Of a stretch of 35,632 nucleotides of DNA, positions 16,107 to 24,394 are shown in pieces. Position 1 is the first letter of the stretch. Every line of letters starts with the position of its first letter. The DNA lies in contig NZ_CANLTU010000018.1 in the NCBI RefSeq assembly GCF_947494125.1, positions 1-35,632 of the forward strand, read 5' to 3'. The position numbers and the translations under genes are program-made. The DNA is from an uncultured Tenacibaculum sp. (lineage in GTDB: Bacteria > Bacteroidota > Bacteroidia > Flavobacteriales > Flavobacteriaceae). Under the pieces are notes generated by a model. It was not told where the DNA came from and ran no database searches. It saw only the letters and a program-made list of their open reading frames with translations.

Positions 16107-16864
16107 GAATTTAATTTTTGAATTGCATGATGTGCTGTCATATCAAACTGAACAGGAACTACAGATATATAACCATTTTCTAATGCCCAAATATCGGTAT
16201 CTTGTCCTTTATCTCTATTAACAAATTCTCCTGACAACCAATAGTACTCTTTTCCATAAGGGCTTTTACGTTTATCAAAATCTTCTTTCCAATATCCATT
16301 TGCTTGACGACAAACACGAATACCTTTAATATCGTTTTCCTTTAATTTCGGAATATTAACATTCAGTACGACACCTTCTGGTAATCCATTTAATAAAACA
16401 TTTAAAGTTATTTTTTCTATAAATTTCTTAGCAGCTCTAAAATCCGCATGCCAATCGAAATCTAACAATGAAAAACCAATTGCAGGAATTCCTTCGATAC
16501 CAGCTTCAACCGCAGCACTCATTGTTCCTGAATAGATTACATTAATTGATGAATTAGATCCGTGATTAATTCCAGAAACACATAAATCTGGAACTCTGTT
16601 CAAGATTTCATTTTTTGCCATTTTAACACAATCAGCCGGAGTACCTGAACAACTATATTCTATCTGTGGGCCTTCATCAATAGTAATTGGATTACAATGC
16701 AGTACATTATTAACTGTAATTGCATGCCCCATTCCACTTTGTGGACTATCTGGTGCAATTACAACTACATCTCCTATTTTATTCATTATTTCAATAAGCA
16801 TACGAATACCTGGAGCGGTAATTCCATCATCATTTGTAACTAATATTAAGGGTCTTTCTTGCAT
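16094..16864 (-). CDS. surE: 5'/3'-nucleotidase SurE
   Basis: A metal-dependent phosphatase of 256 residues that removes phosphate from nucleoside monophosphates and is linked to stationary-phase survival. The N-terminal ILVTNDDGITAPGI carries the metal-binding Asp pair; other signature blocks are APDSPQSGMGHAIT, CSGTPADCV and VSGINHGSN, followed by YSGTMSAAVEA. ATG 16864 starts MQERPLILVTNDDG. First gene of a surE-membrane protein-lpxB unit; a leftward promoter lies about 20 bases upstream. Confidence 0.97.
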   Translation of the reverse strand: MQERPLILVTNDDGITAPGIRMLIEIMNKIGDVVVIAPDSPQSGMGHAITVNNVLHCNPITIDEGPQIEYSCSGTPADCVKMAKNEILNRVPDLCVSGINHGSNSSINVIYSGTMSAAVEAGIEGIPAIGFSLLDFDWHADFRAAKKFIEKITLNVLLNGLPEGVVLNVNIPKLKENDIKGIRVCRQANGYWKEDFDKRKSPYGKEYYWLSGEFVNRDKGQDTDIWALENGYISVVPVQFDMTAHHAIQKLNSWDI

Positions 16865-16881
16865 ATAGATTAGTTTTACAA

Positions 16882-16889
16882 CAAATGTA
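16882..16889 (-). promoter_or_regulatory. -7 element of the surE operon
   Basis: On the minus strand the word is TACATTTG, an exact TAnnTTTG, 17 bases before the surE ATG. No TTG is found at the expected -33 distance, so the call rests on one element. Confidence 0.5.
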
Positions 16890-16916
16890 ACATAAAAAAA
16901 GGATTCTTATTTTAAC

Positions 16917-16934
16917 ATTTTGTAAAGACAAAAT
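16917..16934. repeat. Inverted repeat between the divergent surE and secreted-protein genes
   Basis: ATTTTGT (16917-16923) and ACAAAAT (16928-16934) are perfect 7-bp arms around AAAG. It sits upstream of the surE -7 element and 44 bases before the divergent gene, a suitable spot for an operator, but no binding protein is implied by the sequence. Confidence 0.35.
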
Positions 16935-16978
16935 CCTCCATTTTATGTGTAAAATTGTAGTAATCAAACACAAACGTT

Positions 16979-17500
16979 ATGATACGTATTATTGTCTATA
17001 TAACTATTTTCACTTTGAGTACATTTTTATCGGTAGTTAATGCCCAAAATAAAGTTACAAAACCATGTAATTCTCCTGAATATTCACAATTTAATTTTTG
17101 GGTTGGTAATTGGAATGTTTATGACTCCAATGATAAACTTATAGGAACTAATAATGTTGTTAAACTTACGAATGCTTGTGCTATACAAGAAAATTGGGTT
17201 TCAAAATCATCAAAAAGCAAAGGAACTAGTTATAATTACTATAATAAAACTGACAATTCTTGGAATCAATTATGGGTAGATAACTCTGGTTTTTCTTTAG
17301 AATTAAAAGGTCATTACGATAAAAATGCAATGATTTTAAAAAGTAAACTTGTAAAAAGTAAAAGCGGTGACTTTTACAATCAAATTACTTGGACAAATAA
17401 TAAAGACGGCTCAGTAACTCAAGTTTGGGATTATTTAGATGAAAATCATCAAAAAATAAAAGAAGTTTTTAAAGGAATTTACAAGAAGCAACAAAACTAA
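16979..17500 (+). CDS. Secreted protein with an FWVGNW-type fold, function unknown
   Basis: A 173-residue exported protein: signal peptide MIRIIVYITIFTLSTFLSVVNAQ (cut about residue 22-23), then a domain rich in Trp, Asn and Tyr. The segments YSQFNFWVGNWNVYDSNDKLIGTNNVVKL and CAIQENWV resemble the start of beta-barrel families such as DUF1579 and other lipocalin-like proteins (FWxGxWxV pattern), which is the best structural guess. No catalytic motif is seen. Cys30 and Cys67 could form a disulfide. It is divergent from surE and 71 bases before the protease gene; no terminator separates it from the latter. Confidence 0.8.
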   Translation: MIRIIVYITIFTLSTFLSVVNAQNKVTKPCNSPEYSQFNFWVGNWNVYDSNDKLIGTNNVVKLTNACAIQENWVSKSSKSKGTSYNYYNKTDNSWNQLWVDNSGFSLELKGHYDKNAMILKSKLVKSKSGDFYNQITWTNNKDGSVTQVWDYLDENHQKIKEVFKGIYKKQQN

Positions 17501-17571
17501 AAAATTTGGCATTATTTTAGTAGCTTAGCAACATAGTGACACAATTAAAAAATAAAAAAGATAGAAGATAC

Positions 17572-19692
17572 ATGAAGACGAAACTTATCATACCATTTTT
17601 AGCAATAACATTATTATTTTCTAACTCAATTTTTTCTAATTCAGTTTCTAACACTGACCCAGATAAAGATCGAGTGATTGTTTATGTTTTAAAAAATATA
17701 TTATCAAGATATCATTATGTTCAAAAAGATTTAAATGATGATTTTTCTGAACATGTTTACAATACTTTTATTGATGGTTTAGATCCAAGTAAAAGATATT
17801 TTACTCAAGAAGATTTAAAAGAATTTTCTCAATATAAATATCAAATTGACAATCAACTAAAAGATACAAAAATTGATTTTTATAAGTTGGTTTATAATCG
17901 TTTTTTAGAAAAATTAAGTGCTGCTAAAAATAATTATCGCACTTTATTACTTGAACCTTTTAATTATAAAAAAGATGAAGTAATTGATGTTGATTACGAT
18001 AAAATTCCTTTTGCAAAAAATGAAAATGAATTAGTTGATTACTGGAGAAAACAATTAAAGCTTTCTATTTTAAGTAGAATTGAAGACGCAGAAGATCAAC
18101 AAAAAGAAAAGGCTAAAAAAGATAAAACTTTTAAAAAGAAATCATTTACAGAACTTGAAAAAGAAGCTCGAAAAGAAGTTTTAAAAAATATGAATGATTT
18201 ATATCAACGTATTGATGAACTTGAAAATTCTGATTGGTATTCTACTTTTTTAAATAGTGTCGTTAGTGGTTTCGACCCTCATACAACTTATATGTCTCCT
18301 AGAAGGAAATCTCGTTTCGATCAAGAAATGTCTGGGAAATTAGAAGGAATAGGTGCTCGTTTACAAAAGAAAGGTATTTATACACATATCGTTGAATTAA
18401 TTTCTGGTGGACCTGCATGGAAACAAGGTGATTTAGAGCCTGATGACATCATTTTAAAAGTAGCTCAAGGAGATAAAAAACCTTTAGATATTGTAGGAAT
18501 GAGATTGGATGATGCTATTAAATTTATAAAAGGTAAAAAAGGTACTGAAGTTCGTTTAACTGTTAAGAAAAAAATTGATGGTTCTATTAAAGTAATACCA
18601 ATTATTAGAGATGTAGTTGAATTAGAAGAAACTTTTGTAAAGTCGAGTATTGTAGAGAAGAATGGTGAACGTTATGGAGTTATTAACCTCCCAAGGTTTT
18701 ACATTGACTTTAATGACTTAAGCCGTAGAGATGCTGCTAAAGACATGGAAAAAGAAATTGAACGTTTGAAAAAAGAAAATGTTAAAGGATTAATTGTTGA
18801 TTTACGTGATAATGGAGGTGGATCTTTAAAAACGGCTATCGAAATTGGTGGTTTGTTTATTAATAAAGGACCAATTGTACAGGTGAAATACAGAGATGAG
18901 CAACCTTTAGTTAAAAATGATACTGACGCTAAAATGCAATGGGATGGCCCGTTAGTAGTAATGGTAAATGAATTTTCAGCTTCTGCATCGGAAATTTTTG
19001 CTGCAGCAATGCAAGATTATAAAAGAGGAATTATCATTGGTGGTAAACAAACCTATGGTAAAGGAACTGTACAAAACGTTTTACCTATTAATCGTTTTTA
19101 TGAAAAGTATCCTAGTGATTTAGGTGCTTTAAAAATGACTATTCAAAAATTTTATAGAATTAATGGTGGTTCAACCCAAATAGAAGGTGTTTATTCTGAT
19201 ATTTCTTTACCTAGTAGATTAAGTTACATGAAGTTTGGTGAACGTGATTTAGATGGTGCTTTACCTTGGGATAAGGTACAACAAGCTAAATACAATGCAA
19301 CGAATTCGTATAGTAATTTTGCTGACGTTGTTTATAACAGTAAGCAACGCGTTATGAAAAACGAGAAATTTAGTAAAATTAATGAATATGCAAAATGGTT
19401 AAAAAAGAACCAAGAAGAAAGGATATATTCTTTAAACTATTCTAAATTTAAAAAGGAAAGTGATAAAAAATCAAAAGAAGGTGAAAAATTCAAAGAAGTT
19501 TTTAAGTTTGATTCTAACTTAACTTTTGATTCTCCTAAGTACGAATTAGGTTTATTTAAAAAAGATACTGTTTTAAAAGAAAAGCGTATTGCTTGGCACA
19601 AAAACTTAAAAAAAGACATTTACATGAACGAGGCGCTTAATGTGCTAAGTGAATTAAAAATGAATAAAAACTATACTATTGTAAAACATTAA
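17572..19692 (+). CDS. Carboxy-terminal processing protease (Prc/Tsp type, S41)
   Basis: A periplasmic serine protease (706 residues) that trims or degrades envelope proteins from their C-terminus. I start at ATG 17572 (MKTKLIIPFLAITLLFSNSIFS), which gives a proper signal peptide; an in-frame GTG at 17536 adds 12 polar residues and is unlikely. Order of domains: N-terminal helical region with the FDPHTTYMSPRRKSRFDQEMSGKLEGIGARL block, PDZ domain (about 255-340), S41 core with LRDNGGGSLKTAIEIGGLFI, and the catalytic pair Ser471 (FSASASEIFAAAMQDY) and Lys497 (YGKGTVQ), assigned by aligning to E. coli Prc by eye. A long charged C-terminal domain follows, as in full-length Tsp. It stands alone; the downstream orphan gene pair begins 80 bases later without a clear terminator. 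Confidence 0.94.
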   Translation: MKTKLIIPFLAITLLFSNSIFSNSVSNTDPDKDRVIVYVLKNILSRYHYVQKDLNDDFSEHVYNTFIDGLDPSKRYFTQEDLKEFSQYKYQIDNQLKDTKIDFYKLVYNRFLEKLSAAKNNYRTLLLEPFNYKKDEVIDVDYDKIPFAKNENELVDYWRKQLKLSILSRIEDAEDQQKEKAKKDKTFKKKSFTELEKEARKEVLKNMNDLYQRIDELENSDWYSTFLNSVVSGFDPHTTYMSPRRKSRFDQEMSGKLEGIGARLQKKGIYTHIVELISGGPAWKQGDLEPDDIILKVAQGDKKPLDIVGMRLDDAIKFIKGKKGTEVRLTVKKKIDGSIKVIPIIRDVVELEETFVKSSIVEKNGERYGVINLPRFYIDFNDLSRRDAAKDMEKEIERLKKENVKGLIVDLRDNGGGSLKTAIEIGGLFINKGPIVQVKYRDEQPLVKNDTDAKMQWDGPLVVMVNEFSASASEIFAAAMQDYKRGIIIGGKQTYGKGTVQNVLPINRFYEKYPSDLGALKMTIQKFYRINGGSTQIEGVYSDISLPSRLSYMKFGERDLDGALPWDKVQQAKYNATNSYSNFADVVYNSKQRVMKNEKFSKINEYAKWLKKNQEERIYSLNYSKFKKESDKKSKEGEKFKEVFKFDSNLTFDSPKYELGLFKKDTVLKEKRIAWHKNLKKDIYMNEALNVLSELKMNKNYTIVKH

Positions 19693-19772
19693 AAAAATTG
19701 TATATTTATATTGAAGTATAACTACTTCGTTCGGGGGATTACAAGTTTCAATAACAATTATTAAAAATTGAT

Positions 19773-20396
19773 ATGCTTTTAATCCGAAAAATAAACAATA
19801 TACTAAATAGCAGAAAGTACTATAATCATTATTATAATCAAATAATAAAAAAGTACAAGAACATAGATAGTTACACTGCTATATTTAATAATGTTTTACA
19901 ACAAAACAATAGTATTGGAAGTAAAACTCCAATCCGTTTTTCTGATGATATCCAATTTGGAGATTGTATTAGTAAAGTAAAAAAAGGAATAAATACTTCG
20001 TATAGGTTTATTAAGAATGTAGCTTTATGTGATATTATTTTTTTTACAACTAAAGTAGGTGGTTATATAATAACTACAGAACTCCATTTTTTTAAAAATA
20101 AACTTATTTTTTTTAAATACACCTTCCCTTCTTTATTAAATAAAAAAAGGATTGAAAAATTAATAAAAAGAAAATACTTAATAAAAGAATCTGTAACTAA
20201 TAATATAAATAATTTATTAGTTACAGATTCTTTTAATAGTTATTTAAAAACAGAAAATGAGGTCACATTTTCAATTTATTATATATCCAAAAATTATGGT
20301 TTTTATGATTTTTTAAAACAGCATCAAGAAACCTCAAAACTAAATATATTGAATCAATATTCTAATTCAGAATCTCAATTATTAGAAAAAATTTAA
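19773..20396 (+). CDS. Unrecognised protein, copy 1 of a tandem duplicate
   Basis: A 207-residue protein from ATG 19773 (MLLIRKINN). No signal peptide or membrane segment is evident. It is very rich in Lys, Asn, Ile, Phe and Tyr, with conserved blocks shared with copy 2: QIIKKYKNIDSYTA, SYRFIKN, CDIIF-TTKVG-Y, ELHFF, FFKYTFPSL, ENEVTFSIYY-SKNYGFY and SQLLEKI. The two proteins are about two-thirds identical by eye. I do not recognise the family. Its leader contains a -7-like TATATTTA (19701-19708), a G5 run (19733-19737) and TTTCAATAAC (19746-19755), all with counterparts before copy 2. Inside the gene, codons near 137-155 carry a 22-bp inverted repeat that copy 2 lacks, making copy 1 locally different (SVTNNINNLLVTDSF). 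The frame is intact, so it is probably expressed. Confidence 0.75.
   Translation: MLLIRKINNILNSRKYYNHYYNQIIKKYKNIDSYTAIFNNVLQQNNSIGSKTPIRFSDDIQFGDCISKVKKGINTSYRFIKNVALCDIIFFTTKVGGYIITTELHFFKNKLIFFKYTFPSLLNKKRIEKLIKRKYLIKESVTNNINNLLVTDSFNSYLKTENEVTFSIYYISKNYGFYDFLKQHQETSKLNILNQYSNSESQLLEKI
20182..20235. repeat. 22-bp perfect inverted repeat inside copy 1
   Basis: Arms 20182-20203 and 20214-20235 are perfect reverse complements around a 10-base loop; the arm core is AAGAATCTGTAACTAATAA. The right arm lines up with copy 2 sequence, whereas the left arm does not, so the left arm seems to be the new part. The mRNA would form a very stable hairpin in the middle of the coding region. Confidence 0.9.
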
Positions 20397-20455
20397 GTTT
20401 TTTTATTTCAATAACTAGCACTTCACTTGTTTGGCCATTAAAAACAGTTTATCTT
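20393..20455 (-). pseudogene. Remnant of the DUF2797 gene 3' end, left by the duplication
   Basis: Read on the minus strand, this segment encodes TVFNGQTSEVLVIEIKK, matching the last residues of the intact DUF2797 protein (TVFNVRANEGLVIEIKIT). At the DNA level it matches 21232-21295 with few differences, including the overlap of the stop codon with the upstream copy's stop. A one-base loss in the T run removes the original stop register. Nothing of DUF2797 remains beyond about 20455. Confidence 0.8.
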
Positions 20456-20620
20456 ACTACTACTAAACAACTTGTATTTGTTTGCTTATTTTCAATATTT
20501 ATAGCTTTAAGTAAAAAAAAATGTAAACCATTAAAAATAAAAACGGTATATCTATATTTGCACTAATATTTTACTCTGGGGGGAGGGATTTTAAGTTTCA
20601 ATAACAATTTAAGAATTGAC
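20456..20620 (+). promoter_or_regulatory. Duplication junction, promoter and leader of copy 2
   Basis: This 165-base gap joins two scraps. GTAAACCATTAA (20523-20534) matches 11 of 12 bases of the end of the protease gene (VKH-stop, 19681-19692), so the DNA upstream of copy 1 was carried along. Then follow TATATTTG (20553-20560, exact TAnnTTTG, no TTG at -33), a G6 run (20578-20583) and TTTCAATAAC (20596-20605), paralleling the copy 1 leader. Predicted transcription start is about 20564, giving a leader of about 57 bases. Confidence 0.6.
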
Positions 20621-21235
20621 ATGCTTTTAATCCGTAAAATAAACAATCTGCTAAATGGTAAAAAATATTATAATTACTATTATAGTCAAATAATTAAGAA
20701 GTATAAAAATATAGATAGTTATACGGCTGTTTATAATAATGTTTCACAAACTAATAATATCTATGAAAGTTTAACTACTATAAACTTTTCTTCGGATATT
20801 GAATTTGGCTCCAATATTAACAAAGTAAAAAAAAGTATTAATTCTTCTTATAGATTTATTAAAAACCCTAAATCTTGTGATATTATTTTTTACACAACTA
20901 AAGTAGGTTATTATAAAATAATTGTAGAACTACACTTTTTCAGAAGTAAGTTTGTTTTCTTTAAATATACTTTTCCTTCCTTGAAGGATAAAAAAAAGAT
21001 TGAAAAATTAATACTAAAGAAATATTTTAATAAGAAAACCCCTATCGGGGATCAACTAATCACAGACAACAACAATAATTATATAAAAATAGAGAATGAA
21101 GTTACATTTTCTATTTATTACTTCTCTAAAAATTATGGTTTTTATAGTTTTTTAAAAGAGCAACAAGATAACTCTAAGATGAAAATCTTAAATAAGCACT
21201 ACAATTCAGATTCTCAATTATTAGAAAAAATTTAA
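20621..21235 (+). CDS. Unrecognised protein, copy 2 of a tandem duplicate
   Basis: A 204-residue paralogue of the gene 848 bases upstream, sharing its whole length, start (MLLIRKINNLLN) and end (SDSQLLEKI). The most divergent part is residues 137-150 (NKKTPIGDQLITDNNNN), where the DNA holds a short CCCC/GGGG hairpin (21040-21051 area) in place of copy 1's long inverted repeat. The stop codon overlaps the stop of the DUF2797 gene on the other strand (21232-21235), and this overlap is the ancestral arrangement because copy 1 carries a broken version of it. No domain recognised; cytoplasmic by appearance. Its promoter has the better -7 element of the two copies. Confidence 0.75.
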   Translation: MLLIRKINNLLNGKKYYNYYYSQIIKKYKNIDSYTAVYNNVSQTNNIYESLTTINFSSDIEFGSNINKVKKSINSSYRFIKNPKSCDIIFYTTKVGYYKIIVELHFFRSKFVFFKYTFPSLKDKKKIEKLILKKYFNKKTPIGDQLITDNNNNYIKIENEVTFSIYYFSKNYGFYSFLKEQQDNSKMKILNKHYNSDSQLLEKI

Positions 21236-22026
21236 GTTATTTTTATTTCAATAACTAGTCCTTCATTAGCACGAACATTAAAAACAGTTTCATCTTCAAA
21301 AATTAGATACTGACCTTTTATACCTACTAAAGTACCTGTATAGTTTTGTTCTTTTACAATATTTAAACTTTTAGGTTTTAAAGGGTATTTATCTACAGGG
21401 AAATTAATTGCTGTCTCTTTATTATCTTCAATAAAATATTGTAAAGCTTCTTCAGGAATAAAAGCTTTTAGTTTTTCTTGCCAAGACACTAAACTTTCAT
21501 CGGCAATATCATTTTTCAACATCTTTCGCCAATTAGTCTTATCTGCTACATGTTCTTTTAATGCTACCTCTGTAATACCCGCTAAATACCTGTTAGGTAC
21601 CTCAACTATTTCTATTGCTTCATGCGCCCCTTGATCTATCCAACGTGTTGGGACTTGTTGTTTTCTAGTCACCCCTACTTTTACATTACTTGAGTTTGCT
21701 AAATACACTATATGCGGCTGTAATTGTACTCTTTTCTCATATTCTAAATCACGATCTTCTTCTCCTAAATGAGCCTTACTTAATTCAGGCCTCATAATCC
21801 AATCACCAGCATTTGGTGTTTCAAAAAAACATTTTTTACAAAATCCTTGACGGTATATTTGTTTTTCTAAATGACAGTTTAAACATTCATAAGTAACAAA
21901 GCTTAAAGTTATTTTCTTGTTTAAAAGCTGATTCATGTTTAAAAAATCAGATTTCATGTCTAAATAATACTGTACAGTATCTAAATTTTCAGTCGTCATT
22001 TTTTTTAAAACTCCTTGGTATTGCAT
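21232..22026 (-). CDS. DUF2797 family protein
   Basis: A 264-residue member of the DUF2797 family, function unknown. The N-terminal half has a zinc-ribbon-like set of cysteines (CLNCHLEKQIYRQGFCKKC). The central part, PHIVYLANSSNVKVGVTRKQQVPTRWIDQGA, resembles the GIY-YIG-type beta-strand pattern (VYL...KVGVT....R) noted for this family, which hints at nucleic-acid chemistry without proving it. Start at ATG 22026; a second Met (MTTENLDT, residue 10) is possible. The 3' end overlaps the stop of the convergent orphan gene by 4 bases, and a degraded copy of its last 20 codons lies at 20393-20455. A possible leftward -7 word (TAAGTTTG on the minus strand, 22062-22055) lies upstream. Confidence 0.88.
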   Translation of the reverse strand: MQYQGVLKKMTTENLDTVQYYLDMKSDFLNMNQLLNKKITLSFVTYECLNCHLEKQIYRQGFCKKCFFETPNAGDWIMRPELSKAHLGEEDRDLEYEKRVQLQPHIVYLANSSNVKVGVTRKQQVPTRWIDQGAHEAIEIVEVPNRYLAGITEVALKEHVADKTNWRKMLKNDIADESLVSWQEKLKAFIPEEALQYFIEDNKETAINFPVDKYPLKPKSLNIVKEQNYTGTLVGIKGQYLIFEDETVFNVRANEGLVIEIKIT

Positions 22027-22092
22027 GTCTTAAATTTTATTACTTTTAGCTTCACAAACTTACAGTAAAAAAATTGAATTAAGAGTTAATCT

Positions 22093-23601
22093 ATGTCGTT
22101 TCCATTTATAAATTCTATTATTTCTTGGTTTTTAAAAAAACGTAAACATCAAGTGGAATTATTTTTAAAATATCCTATTGATGTTCAAAATGAGTTGCTT
22201 CAAAAATTATTAAATGCTGCTAAGAATACTGAATTTGGAAAACTGCATAATTTCTCTTCAATAAAAAATCATACCGATTTTACCAACAATATTCCTATTC
22301 AAAAATATGAAAGCATTGAACCTCTTATAGAGCGATGCAGAAAAGGAGAACAAAATTTATTTTGGCCAAGTCCTATTAAATGGTTTGCCAAATCTAGTGG
22401 AACTACCAATGCTAAAAGTAAATTTATCCCTGTAAGTGATGAAGCCTTAGAAGGCTGCCATTTAAAAGCTGGAAAAGACATGCTGTGTTTATACATTAAT
22501 AACAATGAAGAAACGCAAATGTTTACGGGTAAAGGGTTAAAATTAGGTGGTAGCACAGCTATTTACGAAGACAACAATTCTTATTTTGGAGATTTATCGG
22601 CAATTATAACTGAGAATTTACCTTTTTGGGCAGACTTTAGCTCAGCTCCAAGCCAGGAAGTTGCTTTAATGGCTGAATGGGAAACCAAAATGGAAGCCAT
22701 TATTGACGAAACTATTAATGAAAACATTACGAGTTTAGTTGGGGTTCCTAGTTGGATGCTAGTCCTTTTAAATCGTGTTTTAGAAAAAACAGGAAAAAAT
22801 AATATTTTAGAAGTTTGGCCTAATTTAGAAGTTTACTTTCATGGTGGAGTGAATTTCAATCCTTATAGAGAGCAATACAAAAAATTAATTCCTAAAAAAG
22901 ATTTTAAGTATTATGAAACCTATAATGCTTCTGAAGGTTTTTTTGCTATCCAAGATCAAAACAATTCTGAAGAATTATTACTAATGCTCGATTATGGTAT
23001 TTTTTATGAGTTTATACCAATGGACACTTATGATGGTGAAAACTCAACAGCAATTTCATTAGTTGAAGTAAAACAGAACATCAACTATGCTGTTGTTATC
23101 ACTACTAATGGAGGTTTATGGCGTTATTTAATAGGAGATACTGTAAAGTTTACTTCTTTAGACCCTTATCGAATTAAAATTACAGGTAGAACGAAACATC
23201 ATATCAACGTTTTTGGGGAAGAATTAATTATTGAGAATGCTGAAGAAGCGCTAAAAACAGCCAGTAAAAAAACCAATGCTAATATTAAAGATTATACCGT
23301 TGGACCAATTTTCATGAATGATAATAAAAGTGGTGGACATGAATGGATTATTGAATTTAGTACTCCTCCTGAAAACATAGATACCTTTACTGAGTTATTA
23401 GACAATGCCTTAAAATGTATTAATTCAGATTACGAAGCCAAACGTTATAACAATATGACTTTATCTTTACCTAAAGTATATCAAGCACGTGAAGGATTAT
23501 TTTACGACTGGTTAAGTAAGAAAGGTAAATTAGGTGGACAGCATAAAGTTCCTAGGCTTTCTAACTCTCGTTGGTTTGTTGATGAATTACTTAAATTGTA
23601 A
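22093..23601 (+). CDS. GH3 family acyl-adenylating enzyme
   Basis: A 502-residue member of the GH3 superfamily, enzymes that adenylate a carboxylic acid and join it to an amino acid in plants; the bacterial substrate is unknown. Seen: ATP-binding block WFAKSSGTTNAKSKFIPVSDEAL (from about 97), the ETYNASEGFFAIQDQ motif of the catalytic centre, WRYLIGDTVKFTSLDPYRIKITGR and the C-terminal hinge GEELIIENAEEAL. Complete. The downstream lipoprotein gene starts one base after its stop and the Crp/Fnr gene overlaps that one, so all three form one operon. It is divergent from the DUF2797 gene, with 66 bases between. Confidence 0.93.
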   Translation: MSFPFINSIISWFLKKRKHQVELFLKYPIDVQNELLQKLLNAAKNTEFGKLHNFSSIKNHTDFTNNIPIQKYESIEPLIERCRKGEQNLFWPSPIKWFAKSSGTTNAKSKFIPVSDEALEGCHLKAGKDMLCLYINNNEETQMFTGKGLKLGGSTAIYEDNNSYFGDLSAIITENLPFWADFSSAPSQEVALMAEWETKMEAIIDETINENITSLVGVPSWMLVLLNRVLEKTGKNNILEVWPNLEVYFHGGVNFNPYREQYKKLIPKKDFKYYETYNASEGFFAIQDQNNSEELLLMLDYGIFYEFIPMDTYDGENSTAISLVEVKQNINYAVVITTNGGLWRYLIGDTVKFTSLDPYRIKITGRTKHHINVFGEELIIENAEEALKTASKKTNANIKDYTVGPIFMNDNKSGGHEWIIEFSTPPENIDTFTELLDNALKCINSDYEAKRYNNMTLSLPKVYQAREGLFYDWLSKKGKLGGQHKVPRLSNSRWFVDELLKL

Positions 23602-23602
23602 A

Positions 23603-24394
23603 ATGAAAAAATATAGTTTTATTTTATCCTCTCTCCTATTTTTATGTTTTTCTTGTAATAGAAATAAATATGAAAAAAGGCTTATTGGTAGTTGGTATTC
23701 TATTGATGAAAATGAGAAAATTGTTTTAGAGAAAGATTCTTTATCTATATACCCCTTATATAATAAAGTAAAATGGTCTGCAACAGATAACTCAATAATA
23801 TTCAAACACAAAAACTTTTTCAATGATTCTATTCATAAAGTTAATCTAAAATATATTTTTAAAAACGATACTCTACTAATCACTCCATTCAAGGATTCAA
23901 TAAATATCCCTATAAAATTTATAAAGAAAAATAATTTTTTAGATTTTTTATTTTCGAAAAACCAAGTAAATATAACTTTACCTGTAAATTATAATATTGA
24001 ACACATCAGAGTTGAGCCAAAATATGGAATAAAAATATTTTTAGATTTAGAAAATGACTCTATAATAGCAAAAACTAATTATTCTAATAATTTAAAAAAA
24101 TTAAATTCTGACTTAAAAAAGCATGTATCTATTTTAAAAAAAGATATCATTTTTTTTAAGGAAGATTACAAACACATGTACAAAGATTTAAATGACAAAG
24201 AATTAGAAAAACTATGGATAAAATTTAATGTACATTTTTCAATCTACGCGGATAAAGAAATTTCTACAAAAGAGTTAAGGTTCTATTATAAAAAATTAAA
24301 AAAAGTAAAGGAAATAAATAAAATTTATAGAATTTATGATATTAATGAATCAATGTATGTAGATTTTTATAGATTAAAAGGTGTTAAATTATGA
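23603..24394 (+). CDS. Predicted lipoprotein, function unknown
   Basis: A 263-residue protein starting at ATG 23603 (MKKYSFILSSLLFLCFSCN), one base after the GH3 stop; the frame is open further upstream inside GH3 but the signal peptide fixes the start here. Cys18 follows a hydrophobic run (LFLCFSC), a plausible though not perfect lipobox. Residues about 25-100 (RLIGSWYSIDENEKIVLEKDSLSIYP, then TLLITPF) have the look of a lipocalin-like GxW beta-barrel. The C-terminal half is Lys/Asp-rich and helical. Its stop overlaps the Crp/Fnr start (ATGA at 24391-24394), so the genes are translationally coupled. No specific function. Confidence 0.75.
   Translation: MKKYSFILSSLLFLCFSCNRNKYEKRLIGSWYSIDENEKIVLEKDSLSIYPLYNKVKWSATDNSIIFKHKNFFNDSIHKVNLKYIFKNDTLLITPFKDSINIPIKFIKKNNFLDFLFSKNQVNITLPVNYNIEHIRVEPKYGIKIFLDLENDSIIAKTNYSNNLKKLNSDLKKHVSILKKDIIFFKEDYKHMYKDLNDKELEKLWIKFNVHFSIYADKEISTKELRFYYKKLKKVKEINKIYRIYDINESMYVDFYRLKGVKL

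Noticed and set aside
19733..20605. Mobile element bounded by the TTTCAATAAC repeats
   Set aside because: No transposase, no terminal inverted repeats and no target duplication; the flanking gene remnants show an ordinary tandem duplication.
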